DNA of 47,817 bases, taken from contig CAZCSK010000017.1 in assembly GCA_964501265.1 (NCBI GenBank), forward strand, positions 1 to 47,817, in the 5' to 3' direction. Shown one piece after another: positions 34,030 through 41,709 of the stretch. Position 1 is the stretch's first letter. Every line of letters begins with the position of its first letter. Source of the stretch: CAZCSK01 sp964501265. Its GTDB lineage: Bacteria; Actinomycetota; CADDZG01; JAHWKV01. The translations under genes and the position numbers were made by a program. The notes beneath the pieces were generated by a model. It searched no databases, was not told where the DNA came from, and saw nothing but the letters and a program-made list of their open reading frames with translations.

Positions 34030-35973
34030 TTGGAGCTTCGTGATTATCTAAGGATTCTGTGGCGCCGCCGGTGGTTGATAGCTCTTGCCATCGCGACTGC
34101 AGCAGGTTCTGCTCTTGGATTTTCGAGCCGGATAGTCCCCGTTTACGAAGCTAGCGCGAAAGTATTTATCGGTCCGCGCACCGTTCAATCGACCGATCTA
34201 AATTCGGCTTTCGCGGAGCTAACTTTCGGACGCGAGTTTCTCGCTTCTTACGCAGAGCTTCTCAAAAGCCGGCCGCTCGCCGAAAAAGTGGTCGAAACCG
34301 AGAACCTGGGAACCTCGGGGGACGATCTGGCAGGTCGCATCGAGACCAGCATCGTTACGAACACAAGAATTATCAAGTTGTCCGTAACCGACACCGACCC
34401 AAAACGCGCACAGCGCGTTGCGAATGCGCTCGTAAACACATTTGTCGACGAAGATCTTCAGGACTTCGGCGGCAGGGCGGGAGTGCGAGCGAACGTCCTT
34501 GAACCGGCGCTCGAGCCCACGGTGCCCATAAAACCCAAGCCCGTGCAAAACGGACTCATAGGGGCAGTCCTTGGTCTGGTACTTGGCCTCAGCATGGCTT
34601 TCTTGCTCGAACAGTTCGACACCACTCTGCGAACGCGCGAGGACCTAGAGCGAGCGCTCGCGCCGCTGCCGGTACTCGCAACGATTCCACCGGTCTCGGG
34701 CACCGAGCGACAGTTGATGCTGGATCTGAATTCAAGGACTCCGGCCTCGGAAGCCTTCCGAATCCTGCGCGCTAACGTGCAATTCTTTGCGGGACAAGAT
34801 CCTGTCTCCAAGATACTCATTGCAAGCCCCGGTACCGGGGAAGGAAAAACCACCGTTGCGATAAATCTCGCCGTCGGTTTCGCTCTTGCAGGGGTCAAGA
34901 CCATGTTGCTTGAGTGCGATCTTCGCAAGCCGGTCGCGCACAGGTACTTTGTGTTCAAGCGCGCGCCGGGGCTGTCGGAGGTGCTGCTCGGAGATGCGCC
35001 CCTTTCTGAGGCTATGGTATCCACGCGTATTCCCGATCTGACTGTGCTGCCCGCGGGATCCCCCGTTCCCAACCCTTCGGAACTGCTCGGTGCACAGAGA
35101 ATCGAACAAGTAATCGAAAAAGCTCAAACCCTTGCGCCGATGCTGATCTTCGACTCGCCGCCGGCTCTTGCCATGAGCGACGCCTATGTAATTGCACCGC
35201 AAGTGGACGGAGTGATTCTTGTGATGCGGGCGGGGGTCACGCATCGGCACCGAGCCAAAGAGACCAAGGAGGCCTTTGAGAGGCTTGGAGTAAGAGTTCT
35301 AGGGGTGGTGTGGAATGCCGCCGAAACGATCGGCGGTTACGACTACTACCGCTACTACAACGATTCGCGGGACTCGGGCCCGGAGCCCCCACCGAAGAAG
35401 GCCCGAGGCAAAGCGGCCGCTACTCCGCCCAAAAGAACCCTGGAATCGCCCCGCCCAGTAAACCAAGTTGCCAACCGTGTGGACCAAACAATGATCCCGA
35501 GGGTTGAAGTTAAGCAGTCGGTCTGGAATGATCCGAAGCCAGCGCCACCTCGTATCCATGCGGTCGAAGTGAAACAGTCGCCTTGGGACGACCTGAAGCC
35601 CCCATCAACACGGCCACCGGTCGAAGTGAAGGACTTGTCTTGGGATGATCCCAAGCCGGTATCACCTCCGGCTCCGGGACAAGTCGATGCGGTCCCAGTG
35701 GCCCCAGTCGTCAAAGAGCCGTCCCCGTCAGCGAAGCCTCGGTTGCAGTCGCCACTGAAAGTTCCCGCCCCTCCACCCGTCCCGGCCGATGAAAAGGCCT
35801 ACTATGGCTACTGTATGAAGTGCCGAACCGCTCGTGAATTCGACGGCACCTCGACACGACTGAAAGGCGGCCGCTTGGCGGCACAGGGGAGCTGTCGGGT
35901 TTGTGGAACTAAGATGACGCGAATGATCAGCGAACCAACAGGCAAAGAGGCAGCCTCGGGCCCCGGTTCCTAG
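34030..35973 (+). CDS. Wzz-BY-kinase-like chain-length protein with C-terminal zinc ribbon (copy 2)
   Basis: A 647-residue paralogue of 31484-33376 with the same order: Wzz domain with two membrane helices, ATPase with Walker A GTGEGKTT, Walker A' ECDLRKP and Walker B MLIFDSPPAL, Tyr cluster GGYDYYRYYNDS, then a Pro/Lys-rich linker and a DUF5679-like ribbon (YCMKC ... CRVC). The linker holds three repeats of a VEVKQSxWxDPKP motif, where copy 1 has an unrelated acidic linker. TTG at 34030. The first ~440 residues are highly alike between copies; the linkers differ completely. This implies duplication of the kinase followed by divergence of its tail. Confidence 0.9.
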   Translation: MELRDYLRILWRRRWLIALAIATAAGSALGFSSRIVPVYEASAKVFIGPRTVQSTDLNSAFAELTFGREFLASYAELLKSRPLAEKVVETENLGTSGDDLAGRIETSIVTNTRIIKLSVTDTDPKRAQRVANALVNTFVDEDLQDFGGRAGVRANVLEPALEPTVPIKPKPVQNGLIGAVLGLVLGLSMAFLLEQFDTTLRTREDLERALAPLPVLATIPPVSGTERQLMLDLNSRTPASEAFRILRANVQFFAGQDPVSKILIASPGTGEGKTTVAINLAVGFALAGVKTMLLECDLRKPVAHRYFVFKRAPGLSEVLLGDAPLSEAMVSTRIPDLTVLPAGSPVPNPSELLGAQRIEQVIEKAQTLAPMLIFDSPPALAMSDAYVIAPQVDGVILVMRAGVTHRHRAKETKEAFERLGVRVLGVVWNAAETIGGYDYYRYYNDSRDSGPEPPPKKARGKAAATPPKRTLESPRPVNQVANRVDQTMIPRVEVKQSVWNDPKPAPPRIHAVEVKQSPWDDLKPPSTRPPVEVKDLSWDDPKPVSPPAPGQVDAVPVAPVVKEPSPSAKPRLQSPLKVPAPPPVPADEKAYYGYCMKCRTAREFDGTSTRLKGGRLAAQGSCRVCGTKMTRMISEPTGKEAASGPGS

Positions 35974-35980
35974 AGAGACG

Positions 35981-36481
35981 ATGTCACCAATTCAGCAGCG
36001 TGCGCGTACTGCCCTGAGCTTCGTCGGCGTCATTGCCCTGGCTCTTTCCCCCTTTGCGATTTACGGCGCCTTCAATTACCTGAGAGTGGATTCCGTCGTT
36101 GTGAGTGCCGATCCTCCGACCACTTCTCCGAATCCTGAGGAGTCACCATCGACGCTGCCGTCGCCGTCACCCTCGCCCAGTCCTTCGCCGTCAGTGACGT
36201 CCCGGCCAATCAATTCCGACATCACAGTCGAAGTGAGAAATGCGGGGGGCCCAAAGGGGGCCGGCCGCGAGGTGGCGGATTCACTCATCGCAAAGGGCTT
36301 CAAAGTGGTTAAGGTGACTGATCATGCAGGCGCTCCGGTAACGGGTGTACTGGTCTACTACTCCACGGACAAAGCCAAGGGCGAGAAAGTGGCATCTGAA
36401 CTTGACGAAGCGTCAGGGACAGAACCTTTGCCCCGCGAGTTGACGACGACGGCCGATGTACTAGTCCTGGTGGGCAAGTAA
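35981..36481 (+). CDS. Membrane-anchored LytR C-terminal domain protein
   Basis: A 166-residue protein. It has an N-terminal membrane anchor (ALSFVGVIALALSPFAIYG, about 10-30), a Pro/Ser-rich spacer with repeated PSPSPSPS, and a C-terminal LytR_C domain (ITVEVRNAGGPKGAGREVADSL, ending TADVLVLVGK). Many LytR-CpsA-Psr enzymes have this domain after the catalytic part, but here the LCP domain is absent. ATG at 35981, 7 bases after the kinase stop, indicates co-expression. It may guide attachment of the glycan to the wall together with a separate LCP enzyme; none is in the window. Confidence 0.82.
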   Translation: MSPIQQRARTALSFVGVIALALSPFAIYGAFNYLRVDSVVVSADPPTTSPNPEESPSTLPSPSPSPSPSPSVTSRPINSDITVEVRNAGGPKGAGREVADSLIAKGFKVVKVTDHAGAPVTGVLVYYSTDKAKGEKVASELDEASGTEPLPRELTTTADVLVLVGK

Positions 36482-36520
36482 GCTCCAATTTTGGACAAGG
36501 TCGCGTGTTACGGTACTTGC

Positions 36521-36700
36521 ATGAGTCGGGAAATCACACAACGGGAACTCCTCGACGAGAGCGGCAAGACCATCCGGACATTCGTCTCAGCCGAATCCGT
36601 CGTCGCCGCCTTTGCCGGCGCACCCCACCTGGAGCTCGAGCGATTTCGGGCTGAAATCGACGCGTTGCTCGACCAGGATCCAGGAGGGCCACAACTTTGA
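36521..36700 (+). pseudogene. Phd-type antitoxin with internal deletion (orphan)
   Basis: A 59-codon frame. The start MSREITQRELLDESGKTIR is a typical Phd/YefM antitoxin N-terminus, and the end (SVVAAFAGAPHLELERFR, then LLDQDP) is the toxin-binding tail found in actinobacterial relatives. The central portion of the DNA-binding domain (the usual ~30 residues including GESFVVTRNGVPV-like sequence) is missing, so it joins two ends in frame. No PIN/VapC or RelE toxin follows; instead a small membrane protein starts within its stop (TTGA). It is probably inactive as a repressor. Confidence 0.6.
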
Positions 36701-36900
36701 TAGAGCAACTGCCTCCCGTCGGGTGGGCCGATTTGGCTACCGAGCAAGACCTCGTGCAGGAGATTCAGGTTACGAACCAGGCTATGACCGCTTTTTTGCA
36801 CAAAGAGTTCGTGGCCTTCCGGCGCCGCATGGTGTTTGCGATTACGGGGTCGATGGCGATCACGGCCACCATCTCTTTCGCCATTGGCCAGCTTATCTAA
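36697..36900 (+). CDS. Small single-pass membrane protein of the GSM family
   Basis: A 67-residue protein. It has the LPPVGWADLATEQDL motif (residues 5-19), a short charged region and a C-terminal membrane helix RRMVFAITGSMAITATISFA. It is clearly related to 26455-26697 and to the fragment at 23072. TTG at 36697 overlaps the antitoxin stop as TTGA, so translation is coupled. Its place after an antitoxin relic repeats the association of this family with toxin-antitoxin genes. Function unknown. Confidence 0.7.
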   Translation: MIEQLPPVGWADLATEQDLVQEIQVTNQAMTAFLHKEFVAFRRRMVFAITGSMAITATISFAIGQLI

Positions 36901-36925
36901 GAGGCCCCCAACTCACTCTAAGAAT

Positions 36926-37900
36926 TCAGGGCTGGTCTTCGACGCTGGCCTGCCGGACTTGATCCTCGATCCATGGATAAGTCGCCTCTATGCCCGCTTT
37001 CAAAGAGAACCGTTGACTCCACCCCGTACTTTCCAGTCGTCGCATACTGAAGTTGCGGGATTGTACGCCCACCGGTCCCTTAACATGGCGAACCTTGAGA
37101 TCTTTGCCCGAGGAGGCCAAGATTGCCTCGACGAGTTCATCGACGGTCACGTACTCGCTGCTGCCGATGTTGACTGGAACGTCCATCTCGGACTCCATCA
37201 GGCGCCGGACCCCGTCTACAGTGTCGTTGACGAACGTGTAGGAACGGACCGCATTTCCGTCGCCCCAAACCTCGATCTCGCCGCCGTCGGGCGCTTCGGC
37301 CACCTTGCGACTGATCGCCGCTGGGGCCTTCTCTCTTCCTCCCCTCCACGTTCCTTCGGGCCCAAAAGTGTTCTGAAAACGACCGACTCGAATCTGTGTT
37401 CCAAACTTTCTGCCATATGCGAATGCAATTCGCTCGGCGTAGAGTTTCTCCCAGCCGTATTCGTTGTCAGGGTTGGCGGGGTATGCGTCCTCTTCCGTCA
37501 GCTCTTCCTCACCATGGCGCATGTCCCTGTAAACGCAAACTGATGAAGCCAAGAAGTATTTTTCCACTTGCGCCTGCGTGGCGGCATCAATCATGTTTAT
37601 GTTGATCAGGGCGCTGTTGCGCATTATCTCGGACTCCGCGGAGTGGATGAACCCCATTCCGCCCATGTCTGCGGCCAGTTGATAGACCTCCCCAATCGGG
37701 CCACTACCGGCCGCGGCCACCGCCTGCCGACAGTTGGAGGCTTCGCGCAAATCAAGCAGAAGGAATTCATCGGCTGCCGATTCGGAGAACTCCGGGAGCT
37801 TGGTGTCAACACCCCGCACCCAGTAGCCTTCGCCCTTCAGCTTTCGCACCAGATGATGAGCAATAAATCCTCCGGCGCCACAAACGACAGCTCGCTTCAC
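36926..37900 (-). CDS. GDP-mannose 3,5-epimerase-like NAD-dependent epimerase
   Basis: A 324-residue extended SDR. NAD loop CGAGGFIAHH (8-17). The sequence AADMGGMGFIHS (96-107), ASSVCVY, the catalytic YGWEK and the later GTWRGGREKAPAAISRK are all close to plant and bacterial GDP-mannose 3,5-epimerases; the WGDGNAVRSYTFVNDTVDGV region matches as well. The enzyme would convert GDP-mannose to GDP-L-galactose or GDP-L-gulose as a glycan precursor. ATG at 37900. It converges with the plus-strand genes ending at 36900 with a 25-bp gap and sits at the right border of the glycan locus. Confidence 0.85.
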   Translation of the reverse strand: MKRAVVCGAGGFIAHHLVRKLKGEGYWVRGVDTKLPEFSESAADEFLLLDLREASNCRQAVAAAGSGPIGEVYQLAADMGGMGFIHSAESEIMRNSALININMIDAATQAQVEKYFLASSVCVYRDMRHGEEELTEEDAYPANPDNEYGWEKLYAERIAFAYGRKFGTQIRVGRFQNTFGPEGTWRGGREKAPAAISRKVAEAPDGGEIEVWGDGNAVRSYTFVNDTVDGVRRLMESEMDVPVNIGSSEYVTVDELVEAILASSGKDLKVRHVKGPVGVQSRNFSMRRLESTGWSQRFSLKAGIEATYPWIEDQVRQASVEDQP

Positions 37901-37963
37901 TGCGTAACTCCCCCTTGGGAAAGATCGATAGAGCAGAGTCTATTCTGCGGTAAATTTAGGCTG

Positions 37964-39214
37964 TCAGGGTCGTAGCGACCCGATTGGGATCACGGCGACG
38001 CCGTCATCGCGAACGTAGCCGTAGCCACCTGCCACGATTACACCAAGAACCGCCGGTGATCCGCATCGGTCGGTATCGACGCGGTTGGCGAACTTCCGCA
38101 GGTTTGCAGCTGCCTCGTCGACTTGGCCAAGCCCTAGCTTGATCTCGAACGCACCCCAACGACCCTCTGCGGTTTCGACGATGGCATCGACCTCGAGTCC
38201 GGTGTTGTCGCGGTACTGAAGAACGCGCGCATCAGCCGCCTGCGCGTACACGCGAAGGTCACGTACGACGAGAGATTCGTAGAGGAACCCTGCTAGATTC
38301 AAGTCACCGAGGAGCCGGTCGGGGGTTGCCCGCAGAGCGGCGACCGCCAGGGACGGGTCGACAAAGTGCCGTTTAGGCGCGCTGCGCAGCAAAGACTTCG
38401 ACCGCAGATGCGGCGCCCATGCAGGTTGATCCTCTGTGATCATGAGCCGATCCAAGGCAATCAGATACTCGCGTACTGTGTCGTCGTCGAGAGCGCCGTC
38501 GGAGCCGCCGGCGTCGACGGCGAGGGTGGTGGCCGCGGCGTACGTGGCGACGTTGCGGGCGAGCGAACGCAGGAGCCGGCCGACTCTCTCCGGATCCCGG
38601 CGGCTCCCATCGACGCGACGGATTTCGACCCCCCGTATCTCCTCCAGGTAGTCGCGTATCGCACGTAATGATTCTTCAACGCCTAAGTCGAGAAGCCCCG
38701 GCCACCCGCCGGCCGCCAGGCGCTGCATGAGATCGGTCACCGAGAGCCCTGGGTCCGGGCTCCGCGCGGGGGTTCCCGCGAGCAAGTCTGCAAGGGAGAT
38801 GGCTCCGTTTGTGTGCCCGGTTTCAAAAAGGCTCATCGGCCGCATGCGGAGTCGAGCGATCCGACCGGCCCCTGTGTGCCTTGTAACATCGTCCGCAGGT
38901 ACGGCAGATCCGGTCAAGATGAACTGGCCGGCCGCTCCGCGATCGTCGACCGCGCGTCGGATGTGGTTCCAGATCTCGGGTTCCACCTGCCATTCGTCGA
39001 TGAGGCGAGGAACCGGCCCGCCGAGGACGAGCGTCGGGTCTACGGTGATGGCGCGTCTGGCGTTGGGATCAACGTCCAGCAGCACCTCGCTTGCCGCGAT
39101 CTGCCTCGCCGTGGCAGTCTTGCCGCAGGCCTTCGGGCCCTCGATCACGACTGCTCCTGTGGACGAGAGCCTTGATGCCAGCTCTGCATCGACCACGCGC
39201 TTCCGGTAGGCCAA
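37964..39214 (-). CDS. AAA ATPase with DUF4143 domain
   Basis: A 416-residue protein of the large AAA_14/DUF4143 family: Walker A GPKACGKT (26-33), Walker B PRLIDEWQ, sensor-like FILTGSA, and a C-terminal DUF4143 segment with LEVDAIVE and FEIKLG, a PD-(D/E)xK-like pattern (D...ExK). The biological role is not established; mobile-element or stress links have been suggested. TTG at 39214 has AGGAG 7 bases upstream, and an extended -10 box lies 47-52 bases upstream. The gene is a single unit between the epimerase and KimA-like genes. Confidence 0.85.
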   Translation of the reverse strand: MAYRKRVVDAELASRLSSTGAVVIEGPKACGKTATARQIAASEVLLDVDPNARRAITVDPTLVLGGPVPRLIDEWQVEPEIWNHIRRAVDDRGAAGQFILTGSAVPADDVTRHTGAGRIARLRMRPMSLFETGHTNGAISLADLLAGTPARSPDPGLSVTDLMQRLAAGGWPGLLDLGVEESLRAIRDYLEEIRGVEIRRVDGSRRDPERVGRLLRSLARNVATYAAATTLAVDAGGSDGALDDDTVREYLIALDRLMITEDQPAWAPHLRSKSLLRSAPKRHFVDPSLAVAALRATPDRLLGDLNLAGFLYESLVVRDLRVYAQAADARVLQYRDNTGLEVDAIVETAEGRWGAFEIKLGLGQVDEAAANLRKFANRVDTDRCGSPAVLGVIVAGGYGYVRDDGVAVIPIGSLRP

Positions 39215-39260
39215 GATCTCACTCCTATGCTTCCAATTGGACTTGCTGTTAAACCCGCCG

Positions 39261-39269
39261 ATTATAACA
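39261..39269 (-). promoter_or_regulatory. Extended -10 promoter of the DUF4143 gene
   Basis: Read on the minus strand the sequence is TGTTATAAT: a perfect TATAAT (39266-39261) with the TGn extension. No good -35 is present at 17 bp, as is common for extended -10 promoters. Transcription would begin near 39254, giving a ~40-nt leader with AGGAG before the TTG at 39214. Confidence 0.5.
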
Positions 39270-39316
39270 GACTTAGGCAGGAGAATATAACAATTTAAAT
39301 CGGGATATTGTAACCC

Positions 39317-41584
39317 TCAAGAAGATGGCTCGCCGTTTTCTTTCTTTCTCCCGACTGCAAAAGGAACGTTGATGACCACGACGTTGGGCTCAAAAAGTAG
39401 CGCGGTCTTGATCAGGAGAGCGGTCTGGCCGTGGAGCAGCTGTTGCCACCAGTGCTCCACGATGAACTCGGGGACCACAACGGCAACGGCATCCTGCGGA
39501 TTCGTCCGAAGGTCGCGAACTTGCTGGATCAGCGGCTGAATCATGCTCCGGTAGGGGGAGTCGACCACTTCTAAGGGCGCGTCAATCTTCCACTTGATCC
39601 AATCATCAATCAGACCTCGCCATTCGTCGGGTGCCGTTGCTACGGTCAATGCCTTCAGTGAGGAAGGGTGGAGCGAGCGGGCGAATTCGAGCGCTCGGAG
39701 AGTCGCAAGGTGAACTCCCGAGACAACGACGATTATCGAAAGGCGCGAGGGAGAGCGAAGCCGATCCGGTTCCGGTTCGACGTCGGGGCGAAATGGCACG
39801 CTGATCACGATCACCGAGGGCTCCGTCAGGAACGCGCGCTTGATTCTCAGCAGAAGGCGGCTCTTCCTCAGCTGCTCGGTTCGAGTTTTGAATTGAGGGT
39901 CGGGAATTATAAGAGTCACGGGAGACACCTGCGTTGGCTCGAGGCCACGGATGTACTCCCGCAAGTCTTCCAGGGTAGGGCCTGTCGCCTCGATCGGATG
40001 GTCAATGCCAAGCCTTTTCCACTGTTCCCTGATTGGTCGCAGTTTGCGCTCGGGCACTCTGAAGGCGATGGTGTGAAGTTCGTCGGGAGAAAAGGCACGT
40101 GCGAATGAGAGGGCTTTGAGGTTTGCTCCCGAAAAAGGAGAGACAAGGAGCACAACCTTGATCGCCTGGATCCGCGGCACCTCGCGCCCAATCTCAAGTT
40201 CATCCTTGACCCGCAGATAGTGACGGCTAACGCTCCGCAGCGCGGCGGCAAGAGCCGGGATGAGAATGATCACCTGCCAGGCGCCCAGGGCAAACTTGGT
40301 CGCCGTCACGATAATGAGGACCACGAAAGTCGTAATAGCTCCGAAACCGTTGACGAGAGATTTCGCGCGCCAGTAGGGTCCTTTGATCCGAAACCAACGA
40401 ACCAACATGCCAGACTGAGAAAGAGTGAAGCTGGTGAAAACTCCGATCACATAGAGCGGAATGATCTTGTGCACTTCCGCCTTATAGGCAATGAGCAGAG
40501 CGGAAGCGGCTAACGCGAGGATAACGACCCCGTTCGAAAAGGCGAGCTTGTCGCCGCGGTTATGGAAAACCCGGGGCAGATAGCGATCCTTTGCGAGGAT
40601 GGAGCCGAGCCTGGGGAAGTCGGCATAAGAAGTATTGGCCGCCAGAAAGAGAATGAACGCCGTGAAGAATTGAACGGCGAGAAAGGGAAGACTCCCCGCA
40701 CCGAACACCGCGCCCGCGATCTGCGATGACACCGTCATGCCCTTCTCTATGCCATGTGGGTCGACTCTGTAGGCGTTCGCGAGAAAAGTCATCCCCAAAA
40801 AGAGGAAAGTTAGAAGTCCGCCGAGAATGAGCAGCGTCCTCGCGGCGTTGCGAGCTTCTGGAGGTTTGAAGGCCGGAACACCGTTCGAGATCGCCTCCAC
40901 TCCGGTCAATGCAGTCGAGCCTGAAGCGAAGGCGCGAAGCACCAGAAACAGCGTTAGGCCCTGCTCGGCATGGAACGTTGTCGTTGGAATGGGCTCGTAG
41001 GTTCCTGAGATAACCTTTACCAACCCGATGATGATCATGGTCCCGAGCGCGACCAAGAAACCGTACGTGGGGATCGACACCACAGTTCCCGACTCTTTCA
41101 GCCCTCTTAGATTCGCGAGTGTGACCAGCCCCACCACTGCCAGGGCGATTCCGATTCGATGCGCCTGGAGGGCGGGGTATGCGGCGCCGATAGCCGCGAC
41201 TCCTGCGGCGACACTGACCGAAACGGTAAGCACATAATCGATCAACAGGGAGGAAGCCGCGATCAGCCCAGGCGCTTCACCGAGATTTTCGTGGGCCACG
41301 ATGTAAGCGCCGCCGCCGCCTGGATAGGCTCGAACGGTTTGCTGGTAAGAAATAATGACGACCGCCAAAACGAACGCGACAGCGGCGGCAATCGATAGGG
41401 AGAGATGAATCGCTCCGGCGCCCGCAAGCAGGAGCACCAACAGGATTTCGTCGGTCGCATAAGCAGAAGACGAGAGCGCGTCTGATGCGAATACTGGCAG
41501 GGCGATGCGCTTCGAAAGACGATGATGGATCTCGGCATGGCTGGAAATTGGCCGGCCGACAACCAGACGCTTGAGAGTGTTCAT
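39317..41584 (-). CDS. KimA-like potassium importer (APC/KUP superfamily) with two C-terminal domains
   Basis: A 755-residue transporter. Residues ~1-460 are the 12-helix membrane part; SDALSSSAYATDEIL, YPGGGGAYIVAHENLGE and SGSTALTGVEAISNGVPAF align with B. subtilis KimA (YdaO), a high-affinity K+/H+ importer inhibited by c-di-AMP. KimA is ~607 residues; this protein is ~150 longer because the cytosolic alpha/beta (USP-like) domain occurs twice, at ~475-605 and ~610-745, each with ALxFARxxxPxxL near its start and ending in a VxVIxVPF strand. ATG at 41584. It diverges from a KdpD/KdpE-type pair, supporting a potassium role. K+ specificity is inferred. Confidence 0.85.
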   Translation of the reverse strand: MNTLKRLVVGRPISSHAEIHHRLSKRIALPVFASDALSSSAYATDEILLVLLLAGAGAIHLSLSIAAAVAFVLAVVIISYQQTVRAYPGGGGAYIVAHENLGEAPGLIAASSLLIDYVLTVSVSVAAGVAAIGAAYPALQAHRIGIALAVVGLVTLANLRGLKESGTVVSIPTYGFLVALGTMIIIGLVKVISGTYEPIPTTTFHAEQGLTLFLVLRAFASGSTALTGVEAISNGVPAFKPPEARNAARTLLILGGLLTFLFLGMTFLANAYRVDPHGIEKGMTVSSQIAGAVFGAGSLPFLAVQFFTAFILFLAANTSYADFPRLGSILAKDRYLPRVFHNRGDKLAFSNGVVILALAASALLIAYKAEVHKIIPLYVIGVFTSFTLSQSGMLVRWFRIKGPYWRAKSLVNGFGAITTFVVLIIVTATKFALGAWQVIILIPALAAALRSVSRHYLRVKDELEIGREVPRIQAIKVVLLVSPFSGANLKALSFARAFSPDELHTIAFRVPERKLRPIREQWKRLGIDHPIEATGPTLEDLREYIRGLEPTQVSPVTLIIPDPQFKTRTEQLRKSRLLLRIKRAFLTEPSVIVISVPFRPDVEPEPDRLRSPSRLSIIVVVSGVHLATLRALEFARSLHPSSLKALTVATAPDEWRGLIDDWIKWKIDAPLEVVDSPYRSMIQPLIQQVRDLRTNPQDAVAVVVPEFIVEHWWQQLLHGQTALLIKTALLFEPNVVVINVPFAVGRKKENGEPSS

Positions 41585-41640
41585 CCATTTTTATCTTCGC
41601 CTCCCCGTCATCAGGGGCCTATAAGGATGGCTGGCGTTCG

Positions 41641-41656
41641 CATAAAACTTTCATAA
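41641..41656. promoter_or_regulatory. Candidate KdpE-type operator (CATAA direct repeat, 11-bp period)
   Basis: CATAA at 41641-41645 and 41652-41656 are spaced 11 bp start to start, one helical turn, as expected for tandem half-sites of OmpR-family regulators. The site is in the divergent control region between the KimA-like transporter and the kinase gene. Related sequence CTATAAGG occurs at 41619-41626. Placement supports autoregulation plus control of the transporter; evidence is spacing only. Confidence 0.35.
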
Positions 41657-41709
41657 GGACTTTGGGCGGCCTGTCGTGGCAGGGGCCCCGGGTGAGATGC
41701 TGGACTTTC

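Noticed and set aside
41585..41700. Possible ydaO-type c-di-AMP riboswitch ahead of the KimA-like gene
   Set aside because: The leader is short and lacks the conserved ydaO core sequences; no matching paired structure is evident.
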